NCBI RefSeq assembly: GCF_900108585.1
Contig: NZ_UESZ01000001.1
Location: forward strand, 1,674,001 to 1,738,000
Origin: Branchiibius hedensis
GTDB taxonomy: Bacteria; Actinomycetota; Actinomycetes; Actinomycetales; Dermatophilaceae
Length of the DNA stretch: 64,000 nt
Reading direction: 5' to 3'
The position numbers and the translations under genes were made by a program. The notes under the pieces were generated by a model. The model searched no databases. It was not told the DNA's origin and was given only the letters and a program-made list of their open reading frames with translations. Positions within the stretch are counted from its first letter, which is position 1, and every line of letters starts with the position of its first letter. Shown one piece after another: positions 55,522-63,441 of the stretch.

Positions 55522-56745
55522 ATGATCAACCTCGAGATCCCCCGGAAGTTCGTGCCGCTGGTCAAGCAGGCCGGATCGATGGCCGATGAGGTCTTCCGGC
55601 CAATCAGCCGCAAGTACGACCTTGCCGAGCACGACTACCCGGTCGAACTGGATCTGATGTCCGCGCTGATCGATGGCATGTCCCAGAGCGGCGCCACCCA
55701 GGGCGCCGGTGCCACGGGAGCGACCAAGGAGGCGGCTGCCGCGGAGAAGGTCGACGAGGGCGGCGCCAAGAACGGCGCCAATCTGTCGTCAGTGCTGTCC
55801 ATCATGGAGACCTGCCGCGGTGACGTCGGCTTGACGCTGTCCCTGCCGCGCCAGGGTCTGGGCAACGCGGCGATCGCCGCTGTCGCCAACGACGAGCAGA
55901 AGGCGCGGTACGCCGGTCGCTGGGCGGCCATGGCCATCACCGAGCCGGACGTCGGATCGGATTCGGGTGCCATCCGCACCACCGCCACCAAAGACGGCGA
56001 TGAGTACGTGCTCAACGGCGAGAAGATCTTCGTGACCGCCGGTGAGCGCGCCGAACTCGTCGTGGTGTGGGCGACTCTGGACCGCACCTTGGGCAAGAAA
56101 GCCATCAAGTCGTTCGTGGTCGAGCGCTCGAACCCCGGCCTGAAGCTGGTCCGCCTGGAACACAAGCTGGGTATCCGCGCGTCGGACACCGCCGCCTTCA
56201 GCCTGCAGGACTGCCGGGTGCCCGCGGTCGACCTCCTGGGTGATCCGGAGATCAAGACCGAGGGCGGCTTCGGCGGCGCCATGCAGACCTTCGACAACAC
56301 CCGGCCGCTGGTGGCCGCGATGGCCGTGGGTCTGACCCGCGCGTCCCTTGACCTCGCCACCGAGTTGCTCGCGCAAGCGGGCGTGAAGCCTGACCTGGAT
56401 GCGCCGATCACGACCCAGTCGTACGCCGCGGCGAGCCTGATCGAGATGGAAGCCGACTTCGAGGCGGCCTACCTGCTCGCGCTGCGCGCCGCCTGGATGG
56501 CCGACAACGGACAGCCCAACTCGATGGAGGCCTCGATGGCCAAGGCGAAGGCCGGCCGCACCTGTGTCAATGTCGCCCTGAAGTGCGTCGAGCTCTGCGG
56601 TGCTACCGGGTACGCCGAGACGGAGTTGCTGGAGAAGTGGGCGCGTGACTCCAAGATCCTGGACATCTTCGAAGGCACCCAGCAGATCCAGTTGCTCGTC
56701 GTCGCCCGACGGCTGTTGGAGTTGTCCTCCAGCGAACTGAAGTAG
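55522..56745 (+). CDS. Acyl-CoA dehydrogenase (second of a pair)
   Basis: 407 residues. The FAD region is WAAMAITEPDVGSDSGAIRTTA and GEKIFVTAG; the catalytic base is in LDIFEGTQQIQLLVVARRLL. An Ala/Gly-rich insert (TQGAGATGATKEAAAAEK) at about residues 57-80 is unusual. The complete C-terminus suggests this is the fully active subunit, with the preceding gene as partner. GGAG is found before the ATG. Confidence 0.9.
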   Translation: MINLEIPRKFVPLVKQAGSMADEVFRPISRKYDLAEHDYPVELDLMSALIDGMSQSGATQGAGATGATKEAAAAEKVDEGGAKNGANLSSVLSIMETCRGDVGLTLSLPRQGLGNAAIAAVANDEQKARYAGRWAAMAITEPDVGSDSGAIRTTATKDGDEYVLNGEKIFVTAGERAELVVVWATLDRTLGKKAIKSFVVERSNPGLKLVRLEHKLGIRASDTAAFSLQDCRVPAVDLLGDPEIKTEGGFGGAMQTFDNTRPLVAAMAVGLTRASLDLATELLAQAGVKPDLDAPITTQSYAAASLIEMEADFEAAYLLALRAAWMADNGQPNSMEASMAKAKAGRTCVNVALKCVELCGATGYAETELLEKWARDSKILDIFEGTQQIQLLVVARRLLELSSSELK

Positions 56746-56766
56746 TCGCACCTCGTCTCGCCGAGA

Positions 56767-56797
56767 CGGCCCACCCCGGATCCTCCGGGGTGGGCCG
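56767..56797 (+). terminator. Perfect terminator hairpin after the acyl-CoA dehydrogenases
   Basis: CGGCCCACCCCGGA (56767-56780) and TCCGGGGTGGGCCG (56784-56797) are exactly complementary, with a three-base loop, 22 bp after the stop codon. Confidence 0.88.
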
Positions 56798-56872
56798 ACT
56801 CACGTCCGCGAACGCACGTTTGACGCCCGCAACACCGCACGCGAAAGTTTTTACCATTCATGTTCACGATAC

Positions 56873-56897
56873 GGAGAGTTCTTTACGTATGCTCTCC
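56873..56897 (+). promoter_or_regulatory. Candidate promoter/operator of the sugar ABC operon
   Basis: TATGCT at 56888-56893 is a fair -10 in an AT-richer patch. GGAGAG (56873-56878) faces CTCTCC (56892-56897), an inverted repeat that overlaps the -10 and could be an operator. No DasR-type site was seen. The start codon is 59 bp further on. Confidence 0.4.
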
Positions 56898-56956
56898 ATC
56901 GGGGGGCGCGTCAATGCGTCGGCCAGACCATCCGGACCAGAGCAGGAGCACCGTTC

Positions 56957-58291
56957 ATGACACATCAGCTTCGCACCACCACCCGCCGGACGCGGACGGC
57001 GCTCAGCGCCGTCGGCATGATCGCGGTGGCCGGCCTGTTCCTGGCCGGCTGCGGTGACGACGGCTCGAGCACGGGATCCACCGGCGCAGCCAGCGGCGGC
57101 TCCGGTGGCGGCAAATCCGTCAGCCTCTGGGTGATGAAGGGCACCAACCCGGACGCCTCTGGCTACTACAACGCGCTCAAGAGCGAATTCAAAACCAAGA
57201 CCGGTGCGACGCTGAACATCCAGGAAGTCGAATGGGCGGACGCACACGACAAGCTGGTGCGTTCCTTCGCCAGTGGTGACGGCCCGGACGTGTCGGAGAT
57301 CGGCACGACGTGGACTCCGGAGTTCGCGTCCGCCGGCGGTCTGGCCGACCTGACCAGCAAGATCGCCTCCTCCGGCAAGGGCAACGACCTGCTGCAGGCG
57401 CTGAAGGACTCGGCGACGTACGACGGTAAGCAGTACGGCGTGGGCTGGTACGCCGGCACCCGCGGCGTGGTCTACCGCAAGGACGTCTTCGCCAAGGACG
57501 GCATCAAGGTCCCGACCAACTGGGCCGAGCTGGAGGACACCGTCAAAACGTTGAAGCAGAAGGAGCCGAGCATGGCTCCCATGCCGATCGCGGGTGCCTC
57601 GTCGTACGCCGCTGCGCCGTTCATCTGGGGCGCTGGCGGTGACTTCGGCACTGAGAGCGGAGGCAAGTGGACCGGGGCTCTCGACAGCGACAAGTCCAAA
57701 GCCGGTCTGTCCTTCTACACCGGCCTGGCCACCAAGGACGGCTCGTCCACGACCGGCGCGTCGACCTGGAAGGAGACCGACCTGCTCGATGCGTTCACCA
57801 AGGGCAAGGCCGCCATGGTCATCCAGGGCAACTGGACACCCAAGGCGGCGGTTCAGGCCGACCCGAGCCTGAAAGACAAGATCGGTGCGTTCGCCGTGCC
57901 GGGCAAGGATGGTGGCATCGCTCCGACCTTCCTGGGTGGCTCGAACCTGGCCGTGATGGCCAAGAGCAAGAACCAGGACCTCGACTGGCAGCTCATCGAC
58001 CTGATGACCTCCGACAAACTCGCCAAGCAATGGGCTGACGAGACCGGGTTCTTCCCCAGCACCCAGAGTGCGCTCAAGCCGTACGCCAACAGCACCGACC
58101 CGTTGGTCGCGCCGTTCGCCAAGGCGATGTTGGAAGCCGGCCGCAACGTCCCCAACGCTCCGCAGTGGGGCAAGGTCGAGGGCAACAAGACGATCACCCA
58201 GATGTTGCAGTCGATTCTGACCGGTACCTCGGTCGATGACGCGACCAGCAAGGCCAGCGAGGCGATCACCGCGACCCTCAACGCCAACTGA
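56957..58291 (+). CDS. Sugar ABC transporter substrate-binding lipoprotein, copy 1
   Basis: 444 residues. Lipobox FLAGC near residue 34, then a Gly/Ser linker and a MalE-like domain (SLWVMKGTNPDASGYYNAL; EWADAHDKLVRSFASGDG). The end is TQMLQSILTGTSVDDATSKAS. It is nearly a twin of the next gene. First gene of an operon with two permeases and a GH3 hydrolase. Confidence 0.9.
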   Translation: MTHQLRTTTRRTRTALSAVGMIAVAGLFLAGCGDDGSSTGSTGAASGGSGGGKSVSLWVMKGTNPDASGYYNALKSEFKTKTGATLNIQEVEWADAHDKLVRSFASGDGPDVSEIGTTWTPEFASAGGLADLTSKIASSGKGNDLLQALKDSATYDGKQYGVGWYAGTRGVVYRKDVFAKDGIKVPTNWAELEDTVKTLKQKEPSMAPMPIAGASSYAAAPFIWGAGGDFGTESGGKWTGALDSDKSKAGLSFYTGLATKDGSSTTGASTWKETDLLDAFTKGKAAMVIQGNWTPKAAVQADPSLKDKIGAFAVPGKDGGIAPTFLGGSNLAVMAKSKNQDLDWQLIDLMTSDKLAKQWADETGFFPSTQSALKPYANSTDPLVAPFAKAMLEAGRNVPNAPQWGKVEGNKTITQMLQSILTGTSVDDATSKASEAITATLNAN

Positions 58292-58321
58292 TTCGCCGAT
58301 CCACGCCAGCCAGGAGCAGAC

Positions 58322-59641
58322 ATGACTCGATCCACGCGCCGTACCACCGCCCGCCGTCTGACCACGGTGGTCGCCGGTATCGCGGTGACCGGTGTGCTCC
58401 TGGCTGGCTGTGGTGACGACGGGTCGAACCCGGCAGCTGCGGGCAGCGCTTCCGGTGGCGGCAAGACGGTGAACCTGTGGGTCATGAAGGGCACCAACCC
58501 CGACTCGTCCGGCTACTACACCGCGTTGAAGAGCGCGTTCAAGGCCAAGACCGGTGCCACGGTCAACATCACCGAGGTCGAGTGGGCCGATGCCCACGAC
58601 AAACTGGTGCGCTCCTTCGCCAGCGGTGACGGCCCCGACGTGTCGGAGATCGGCGCCACCTGGAACTCCGAATTCGCCTCCGCCGGCGGTCTGGCCGACC
58701 TGACCAGCAAGATCGCCTCCTCCGGGTTGGGCAGCGATGAGTTGCAGGCGTTGAAGGACTCAGCCACCTACGACGGCAAGCAGTACGGCGTGGGCTGGTA
58801 CGCCGGGACCCGCGGAATCGTCTATCGCAAGGACATCTTCGCCAAGGACGGCATCAAGGTTCCGACCAACTGGGCCGAACTGGAAGCCACGGTGAAAGAC
58901 CTGAAGCAGAAGGAGCCGAGCATGGCTCCCATGCCGATCGCAGGCGCCTCGCAGTACGCCGCCGCACCGTTCATCTGGGGCGCGGGCGGCGACTTCGCCA
59001 CCAACCGCAACGGCAGGTGGACCGGCCACCTGGACAGTGCGCAATCGAGGGCGGGGCTGTCCTTCTACACCGGCCTGGCCACCAAGGACGGCTCATCTAC
59101 CACCGGCGCGTCGACCTGGAAGGAGACCGACCTGCTGGACGCCTTCACCAAGGGCAAAGCGGCCATGGTCATCCAGGGCAACTGGACACCCAAGGCGGCG
59201 GTTCAGGCCGACCCGAGTCTGAAAGACAAGATCGGCGCCTTCGCGATCCCCGGCAAAGACGGCGGTATTGCTCCGACGTTGGTGGGTGGCTCCAACCTGG
59301 CGGCGATGGCCACGAGCAAGAACCAGGACCTCGACTGGCAACTGATCGAGCTCATGACGACCGGCCCCCTCGCGAAGCAGTTCGCTGAAGAGAGCAGCTT
59401 CTTTCCCAGCACCAAGTCAGGTCTGAAAAGCTTTGCGGATAGTAACGATTCGCTGACCGCGCCGTTCGCCAAGGCGATGCTGGAAGAGGGCCGTGCACTG
59501 CCGAGCGCACCGCAATGGGGCGCAGCCGAGGGCAAGAAGATCATCCCCCAGATGTTGCAGTCGATCCTGACCGGCACCTCCGTCGACGAGGCGACGAACA
59601 CTACCAACCAGCAGCTGACTGCCACCTTGAACGAGAGTTGA
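58322..59641 (+). CDS. Sugar ABC transporter substrate-binding lipoprotein, copy 2
   Basis: 439 residues. Tandem duplicate of the preceding gene: long stretches such as TWKETDLLDAFTKGKAAMVI and QADPSLKDKIGAFA are the same, while the signal peptide, the linker, the region around residues 215-235 and the last 90 residues differ. Lipobox LLAGC. The difference in the C-terminal lobe suggests a change in ligand. The stop is 1 bp from the permease start. Confidence 0.9.
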   Translation: MTRSTRRTTARRLTTVVAGIAVTGVLLAGCGDDGSNPAAAGSASGGGKTVNLWVMKGTNPDSSGYYTALKSAFKAKTGATVNITEVEWADAHDKLVRSFASGDGPDVSEIGATWNSEFASAGGLADLTSKIASSGLGSDELQALKDSATYDGKQYGVGWYAGTRGIVYRKDIFAKDGIKVPTNWAELEATVKDLKQKEPSMAPMPIAGASQYAAAPFIWGAGGDFATNRNGRWTGHLDSAQSRAGLSFYTGLATKDGSSTTGASTWKETDLLDAFTKGKAAMVIQGNWTPKAAVQADPSLKDKIGAFAIPGKDGGIAPTLVGGSNLAAMATSKNQDLDWQLIELMTTGPLAKQFAEESSFFPSTKSGLKSFADSNDSLTAPFAKAMLEEGRALPSAPQWGAAEGKKIIPQMLQSILTGTSVDEATNTTNQQLTATLNES

Positions 59642-59642
59642 G

Positions 59643-60557
59643 ATGCGCCGTACCACTCGTCGTCCGTGGCTGTTGCTGGCCGCGCCCCTGCTGGTCATCG
59701 CGGCCCTCCTGCTCTATCCGATCTATCGGGTCATCTACCTGTCGTTCCACGCCTACGGGCTGAAGGAGATCATTTCGGGCGTCCCGCGGTGGATCGGCCT
59801 GGACAACTACAAGCAGGTGTTCTCCGGCTCCCCCGGGCTGCCGGCGAACTACCTGTGGAGCATCATCCTGCCCAACACCGTCGTCTTCGCGGTGATCACC
59901 GTCGTGGGGACGGTGGTGTTGGGCACGCTCGTTGCGCTGCTGCTGCGTGCCCTCGGTCCGAAGTGGCGCAGCGTGATCATCGGCGCGATGCTCATCGCGT
60001 GGGCGCTGCCTGCCGTGACGGGCACCTACATCTGGCGATGGATCTTCGACCCCGACGCCGGCATCGTGCGCCAAGCGCTGCAAGGTGTGGGGCTGCTGGG
60101 TCCAGAAGGTTACAACTGGTTCCTCGACCGGCTCAGCTTCTATGCGATCGCCGCCCTCAACGTGATCCACCACGGCTATCCATTTGTGGCGCTGACCATC
60201 TACGCAGGTCTGCTCACCGTGCCCGACGACCTCTACGAGGCAGCGGCATTGGACGGCGCCAGCGCCTGGAAACGCTTCACCAGCATCACCTTGCCGATCC
60301 TGCGCCCGGTCTTCGCTGTCGTCACGATCCTGTCGACGATCTGGAACTTCAAGGTGTTCGCGCAGATCTACTTGATGCCCGGCGGTGACGGCAGCAACCC
60401 CGACGTCCTCAACATGGGCGTCTGGTCCTACATCACGGGTATCAACCAGACCAACTACGGGCTGGGCTCGGCGATCGCCGTCCTCCTCACCCTGGTGCTC
60501 TTGGCCATCACTCTGGTCTATCTGCGACTGCTCTTCCGGGAGGACGACCTGCAATGA
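59643..60557 (+). CDS. Sugar ABC transporter permease (MalF-like)
   Basis: 304 residues. Six helices; EAA loop LYEAAALDGASAWKRFTSITL, then PILRPVFAVVTIL. Member of the carbohydrate uptake CUT1 type. Coupled to the next permease by ATGA. Confidence 0.9.
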   Translation: MRRTTRRPWLLLAAPLLVIAALLLYPIYRVIYLSFHAYGLKEIISGVPRWIGLDNYKQVFSGSPGLPANYLWSIILPNTVVFAVITVVGTVVLGTLVALLLRALGPKWRSVIIGAMLIAWALPAVTGTYIWRWIFDPDAGIVRQALQGVGLLGPEGYNWFLDRLSFYAIAALNVIHHGYPFVALTIYAGLLTVPDDLYEAAALDGASAWKRFTSITLPILRPVFAVVTILSTIWNFKVFAQIYLMPGGDGSNPDVLNMGVWSYITGINQTNYGLGSAIAVLLTLVLLAITLVYLRLLFREDDLQ

Positions 60558-61381
60558 ACAGCCACTCCACCCCTGCGATGAAGGTCGGCAAGTACGCCGC
60601 CGCGATCGCGCTACTGGTCTTCACGCTGTTCCCGATCTACTTCATGCTCACGACCGCCGTGAGCAACACCAACACCTCGGGCGCGGACAGTCTGCTGCCG
60701 ACGTCATTCACCTTCCGGCACTTCACCGACGTGATGACCAAGGGCCACTTCAGCACCTACCTGGTGAACTCCGCGATCGTCACCGTCATCACCGTGGTCG
60801 TGTCGGTCTTCCTGGCTCTGCTGGGATCGGTGGCCATCGCCCGATTTCGATTCCGTTTCCGCACAACGGTTCTGGTGCTCGTGTTGATCGTCCAGATGCT
60901 GCCGGCCGAAGCGTTGGTCATCCCACTCTTCCTGCAGATGAAGCAATGGCACCTGCTGAACTCGCTGATCGGGCTGGCCGTGGTCTACATCGCCTTCTCG
61001 CTGCCGTTCGCCATCTGGAACCTGCGTGGGTTCGTCGCGGCCGTGCCGGTGGAGTTGGAGGAAGCTGCGTATCTGGACGGGTGCGGTTGGTGGCGGATGT
61101 TCCGCTCGGTGCTGCTGCCATTGGTCACGCCCGGACTGATCGCCACCGGCGCGTTCTCGTTCGTGCTGGCCTGGGAGGAGTTCACCTTCGCGCTGACCTT
61201 CCTCTCCCGCGACGACCGCCTGACCGTGGGGGTCGGCCTGCAATCCTTCTTCGGCCAGAACACCAACGACTGGAACGGTTTGATGGCCGCCTCGACGATC
61301 GTCACGATCCCGGTTGTGGTGATCTTCGTGCTCGCACAGAAGCGGATGGGTGCCGGACTGGTGGCCGGGTCGGTCAAGTGA
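60554..61381 (+). CDS. Sugar ABC transporter permease (MalG-like)
   Basis: 275 residues. EAA loop LEEAAYLDGCGWWRMFRSVLLP and six helices. Together with the preceding gene it forms the channel. The operon has no ATPase gene, as in many actinobacterial CUT1 systems that share an MsiK-like ATPase encoded elsewhere. Its stop overlaps the next GTG start (GTGA). Confidence 0.9.
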   Translation: MNSHSTPAMKVGKYAAAIALLVFTLFPIYFMLTTAVSNTNTSGADSLLPTSFTFRHFTDVMTKGHFSTYLVNSAIVTVITVVVSVFLALLGSVAIARFRFRFRTTVLVLVLIVQMLPAEALVIPLFLQMKQWHLLNSLIGLAVVYIAFSLPFAIWNLRGFVAAVPVELEEAAYLDGCGWWRMFRSVLLPLVTPGLIATGAFSFVLAWEEFTFALTFLSRDDRLTVGVGLQSFFGQNTNDWNGLMAASTIVTIPVVVIFVLAQKRMGAGLVAGSVK

Positions 61382-62880
61382 GCGACCTGCGTCGGCTCGC
61401 CCTCTCGGTGCTGATGCCCGGATTCGACGGCCGCACCGCTCCTGACTGGCTCAAGAGTGCCATCGACGACGGGTTGGGCAGCGTCTGCTACTTCGGGCAC
61501 AACATCAGCCCCGAACCCGCTGACACCCGGGCACTTTCGGACGACCTGCATGCGCGCGGCGTTGGCCTCATCGCGGTCGATGAGGAGGGCGGCACGGTCA
61601 GTCGCTTGGGCACGCACCACGGCAGCCCTCACCTGGGCGCGGCAGCCCTGGGCGCCATCGATGACCTCGCGGTCACCACCGCGGTTGCGTCGGCCATCGG
61701 CAGGGACGTCCACGCGCTGGGTATCGACCTGGACTTCGCTCCCGTCGCCGACGTCGACAACAACCCGCTGAATCCGGTCATCGGCATCCGGTCTTTCGGC
61801 GCAGATCCGGCGCGGGTCGGCGAGCAAATCGCGGCGTACGTCCGAGGGTTGCAATCACAAGGCGTAGCCGGATGTGCGAAGCACTTTCCCGGACACGGCG
61901 ACACCGCCGTCGACTCCCACCTCGGCCTCCCCCGGATCGACCATGACCGTGCCCGCCTGGACACCGTCGAGCTGGTCCCGTTCCGAGCGGCCGTCGACGC
62001 CGGTGTGCAGGCGATCATGACCGCGCACATCGTCTTCGCAGCCGTCGATCCCGATCAGCCAGCGACCACGAGCCCGGCGGCGTTGTCGCTGTTGCGTGAC
62101 GACCTCGGCTTCGAAGGAGTCATCGTGACGGACGCACTGGACATGCGCGCCATTCGCGACGGGATGGGGATGGGCGAGGGCTGCGTGCGCGCCCTGGCGG
62201 CCGGCGCCGACGTGATCGCGCTCGGCAATGCCGTCTTCAACGGCGGCCCCGCAGGCCCGGAGGGCATTCTGCAAGAGGCGGTTTCGGCGGTCACGACTGC
62301 CCTGGAGAGCGGCCGGCTAGCCCTGGAGCAACTGCACCACGCGGCCAGACGGCTCCAGGCCTTGCGGGACTGGGCCGCAGGGCCGCATCAGCCGCTGCCA
62401 GCGGCGAGCGCAGAGCAGGAACGAGCCTGGGCCGCAGCATCCTTGACCGCACGCGGCGCACTGCGGTCTGCGTCACTACGCATCCTGGACGCGCGCCGTG
62501 CGCGCAACATCGCCGCGGGCGCGCTCAACGACGTTCTGCTCGATGAGGTCGCACGCCGACTGCCCGGCTCCGTGGTCATCCGCGCCTTCGCCCGGGATCA
62601 GTCGCCAGAGGGCCACGGTGACGATGCGGCACCGGATTCCGTACTGCCGGCCTCCCCCGAAGTCGACCTCGTGCTCACCGGCACCCTCGGCGTGGACCCG
62701 GTCCAGGACGACACGGTGCGCGCCGCACTCCTGGCGAACCCGGAGGCGATCCTGGTGTGTGCCGCTGGTGACGACCGACTGCCCTGGTCCAACGCATGGC
62801 CACGGGTCGTGCGCACCCACGGGCACAGCATCCCGACCGCTGCCGCGCTGGCCGACCTCCTGGCGGCGTCGGCTACCTAG
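61378..62880 (+). CDS. Glycoside hydrolase family 3, beta-N-acetylhexosaminidase-like
   Basis: 500 residues from GTG 61378. The NagZ signature is KHFPGHGDTAVDSHLGLP, the nucleophile Asp lies in VIVTDALDMRAI, and FAPVADVDNNPLNPVIGIRSFG is typical. The first 330 residues are the catalytic barrel; the rest is a C-terminal domain of the longer type. No signal peptide, so it acts inside the cell on imported amino-sugar oligosaccharides, agreeing with the coupled ABC genes. Confidence 0.87.
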   Translation: MSDLRRLALSVLMPGFDGRTAPDWLKSAIDDGLGSVCYFGHNISPEPADTRALSDDLHARGVGLIAVDEEGGTVSRLGTHHGSPHLGAAALGAIDDLAVTTAVASAIGRDVHALGIDLDFAPVADVDNNPLNPVIGIRSFGADPARVGEQIAAYVRGLQSQGVAGCAKHFPGHGDTAVDSHLGLPRIDHDRARLDTVELVPFRAAVDAGVQAIMTAHIVFAAVDPDQPATTSPAALSLLRDDLGFEGVIVTDALDMRAIRDGMGMGEGCVRALAAGADVIALGNAVFNGGPAGPEGILQEAVSAVTTALESGRLALEQLHHAARRLQALRDWAAGPHQPLPAASAEQERAWAAASLTARGALRSASLRILDARRARNIAAGALNDVLLDEVARRLPGSVVIRAFARDQSPEGHGDDAAPDSVLPASPEVDLVLTGTLGVDPVQDDTVRAALLANPEAILVCAAGDDRLPWSNAWPRVVRTHGHSIPTAAALADLLAASAT

Positions 62881-62884
62881 TGCT

Positions 62885-63031
62885 TCAGTGCCGCAGCTCG
62901 GAGCGCTGCCACGCCGCGACCAGATCGTCGCGGGCACCCTGGCTCGGTGCCGAGTCGATCGCGCGCTGCAATGCGCGCATGGAACGGGCGGCGTCGCGGC
63001 GGGCGGCAAAGGTGCGGGTGAGGCGGGACAT
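62885..63031 (-). CDS. Small protein, 48 residues, strong promoter
   Basis: The frame reads MSRLTRTFAARRDAARSMRA, then LQRAIDSAPSQGARDDLVAAW and a short tail ending RH. It is basic and helical with no hydrophobic segment. A nearly consensus promoter (63108-63136) points at it with about 70 nt of leader. Composition is plausible for a real protein; the Shine-Dalgarno region is weak. Function unknown. Confidence 0.5.
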   Translation of the reverse strand: MSRLTRTFAARRDAARSMRALQRAIDSAPSQGARDDLVAAWQRSELRH

Positions 63032-63061
63032 GCTAGGGCTCTGCTTTCAGATTTCAATACG

Positions 63062-63075
63062 GTGATCCAGACCAC
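63062..63075 (-). promoter_or_regulatory. Third CRP/GlxR-like palindrome
   Basis: On the small-gene strand it reads GTGGTCTGGATCAC, differing by one base from the site at 46896 (GTGATCTGGATCAC) and continuing with the same next base (C). It is about 26-40 nt downstream of the predicted transcription start, a roadblock/repression position. Confidence 0.5.
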
Positions 63076-63107
63076 ATATGTTGCAGTCCGAACATTTCTA
63101 TATCGAA

Positions 63108-63136
63108 ATTATACGCCTCGATCCGCGCCAGGGCAA
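63108..63136 (-). promoter_or_regulatory. Near-consensus sigma-70-type promoter driving the 48-codon gene
   Basis: On the reverse strand -35 TTGCCC (63136-63131), 17-bp spacer, -10 TATAAT (63113-63108). The area is notably AT-rich for this genome. An imperfect palindrome ATTTC-N6-GAAAT at 63094-63109 covers the -10 and predicted start site. Transcription runs leftward. Confidence 0.7.
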
Positions 63137-63146
63137 AACCAGGTGA

Positions 63147-63434
63147 TCAGGCCACCAGATCGGCGTACTGCGGGTGTTGGTTGATCCAATGCCGCACGTA
63201 CGGACAGGACGGGATGACGCGAAAACCCTTCTCCCGCAGGTCATCCAACGCGAATTGCACGATGGCCCCAGCGATCCCCTGGCCCTGACGGCTGGGGTCG
63301 ACCTCGGTATGCGGGATGGCGACGACGCCATCAGCCGCCGACCGGTAGTCGGCAAGCCCGATCAGGGCGTCGCCGGACCACCCCTCATACCGCGACCGGT
63401 CTGGGTTGTCGACGACACGCAGTGCGGTACTCAT
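63147..63434 (-). CDS. Small GNAT acetyltransferase (YjdJ-like)
   Basis: 95 residues, with ALIGLADYRSAADGVVAIPHTEV, then DPSRQGQGIAGAIVQFALDDLREKGFRVIP and SCPYVRHWINQHPQYADL. This matches the short Acetyltransf_CG group (human GATD1-like/YjdJ). Acceptor unknown. It follows the ROK gene by 7 bp. Confidence 0.88.
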   Translation of the reverse strand: MSTALRVVDNPDRSRYEGWSGDALIGLADYRSAADGVVAIPHTEVDPSRQGQGIAGAIVQFALDDLREKGFRVIPSCPYVRHWINQHPQYADLVA

Positions 63435-63441
63435 CTGGCCA

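Noticed and set aside
56821-56956. DasR operator before the sugar ABC operon
   Set aside because: Nothing like the A-TGGTCT-AGACCA-T type palindrome is present; only a GGAGAG/CTCTCC repeat was found.
56957-59641. Tandem sugar-binding genes as an assembly duplication
   Set aside because: The copies differ in signal peptide, linker, middle segment and C-terminus, so they are true paralogues.
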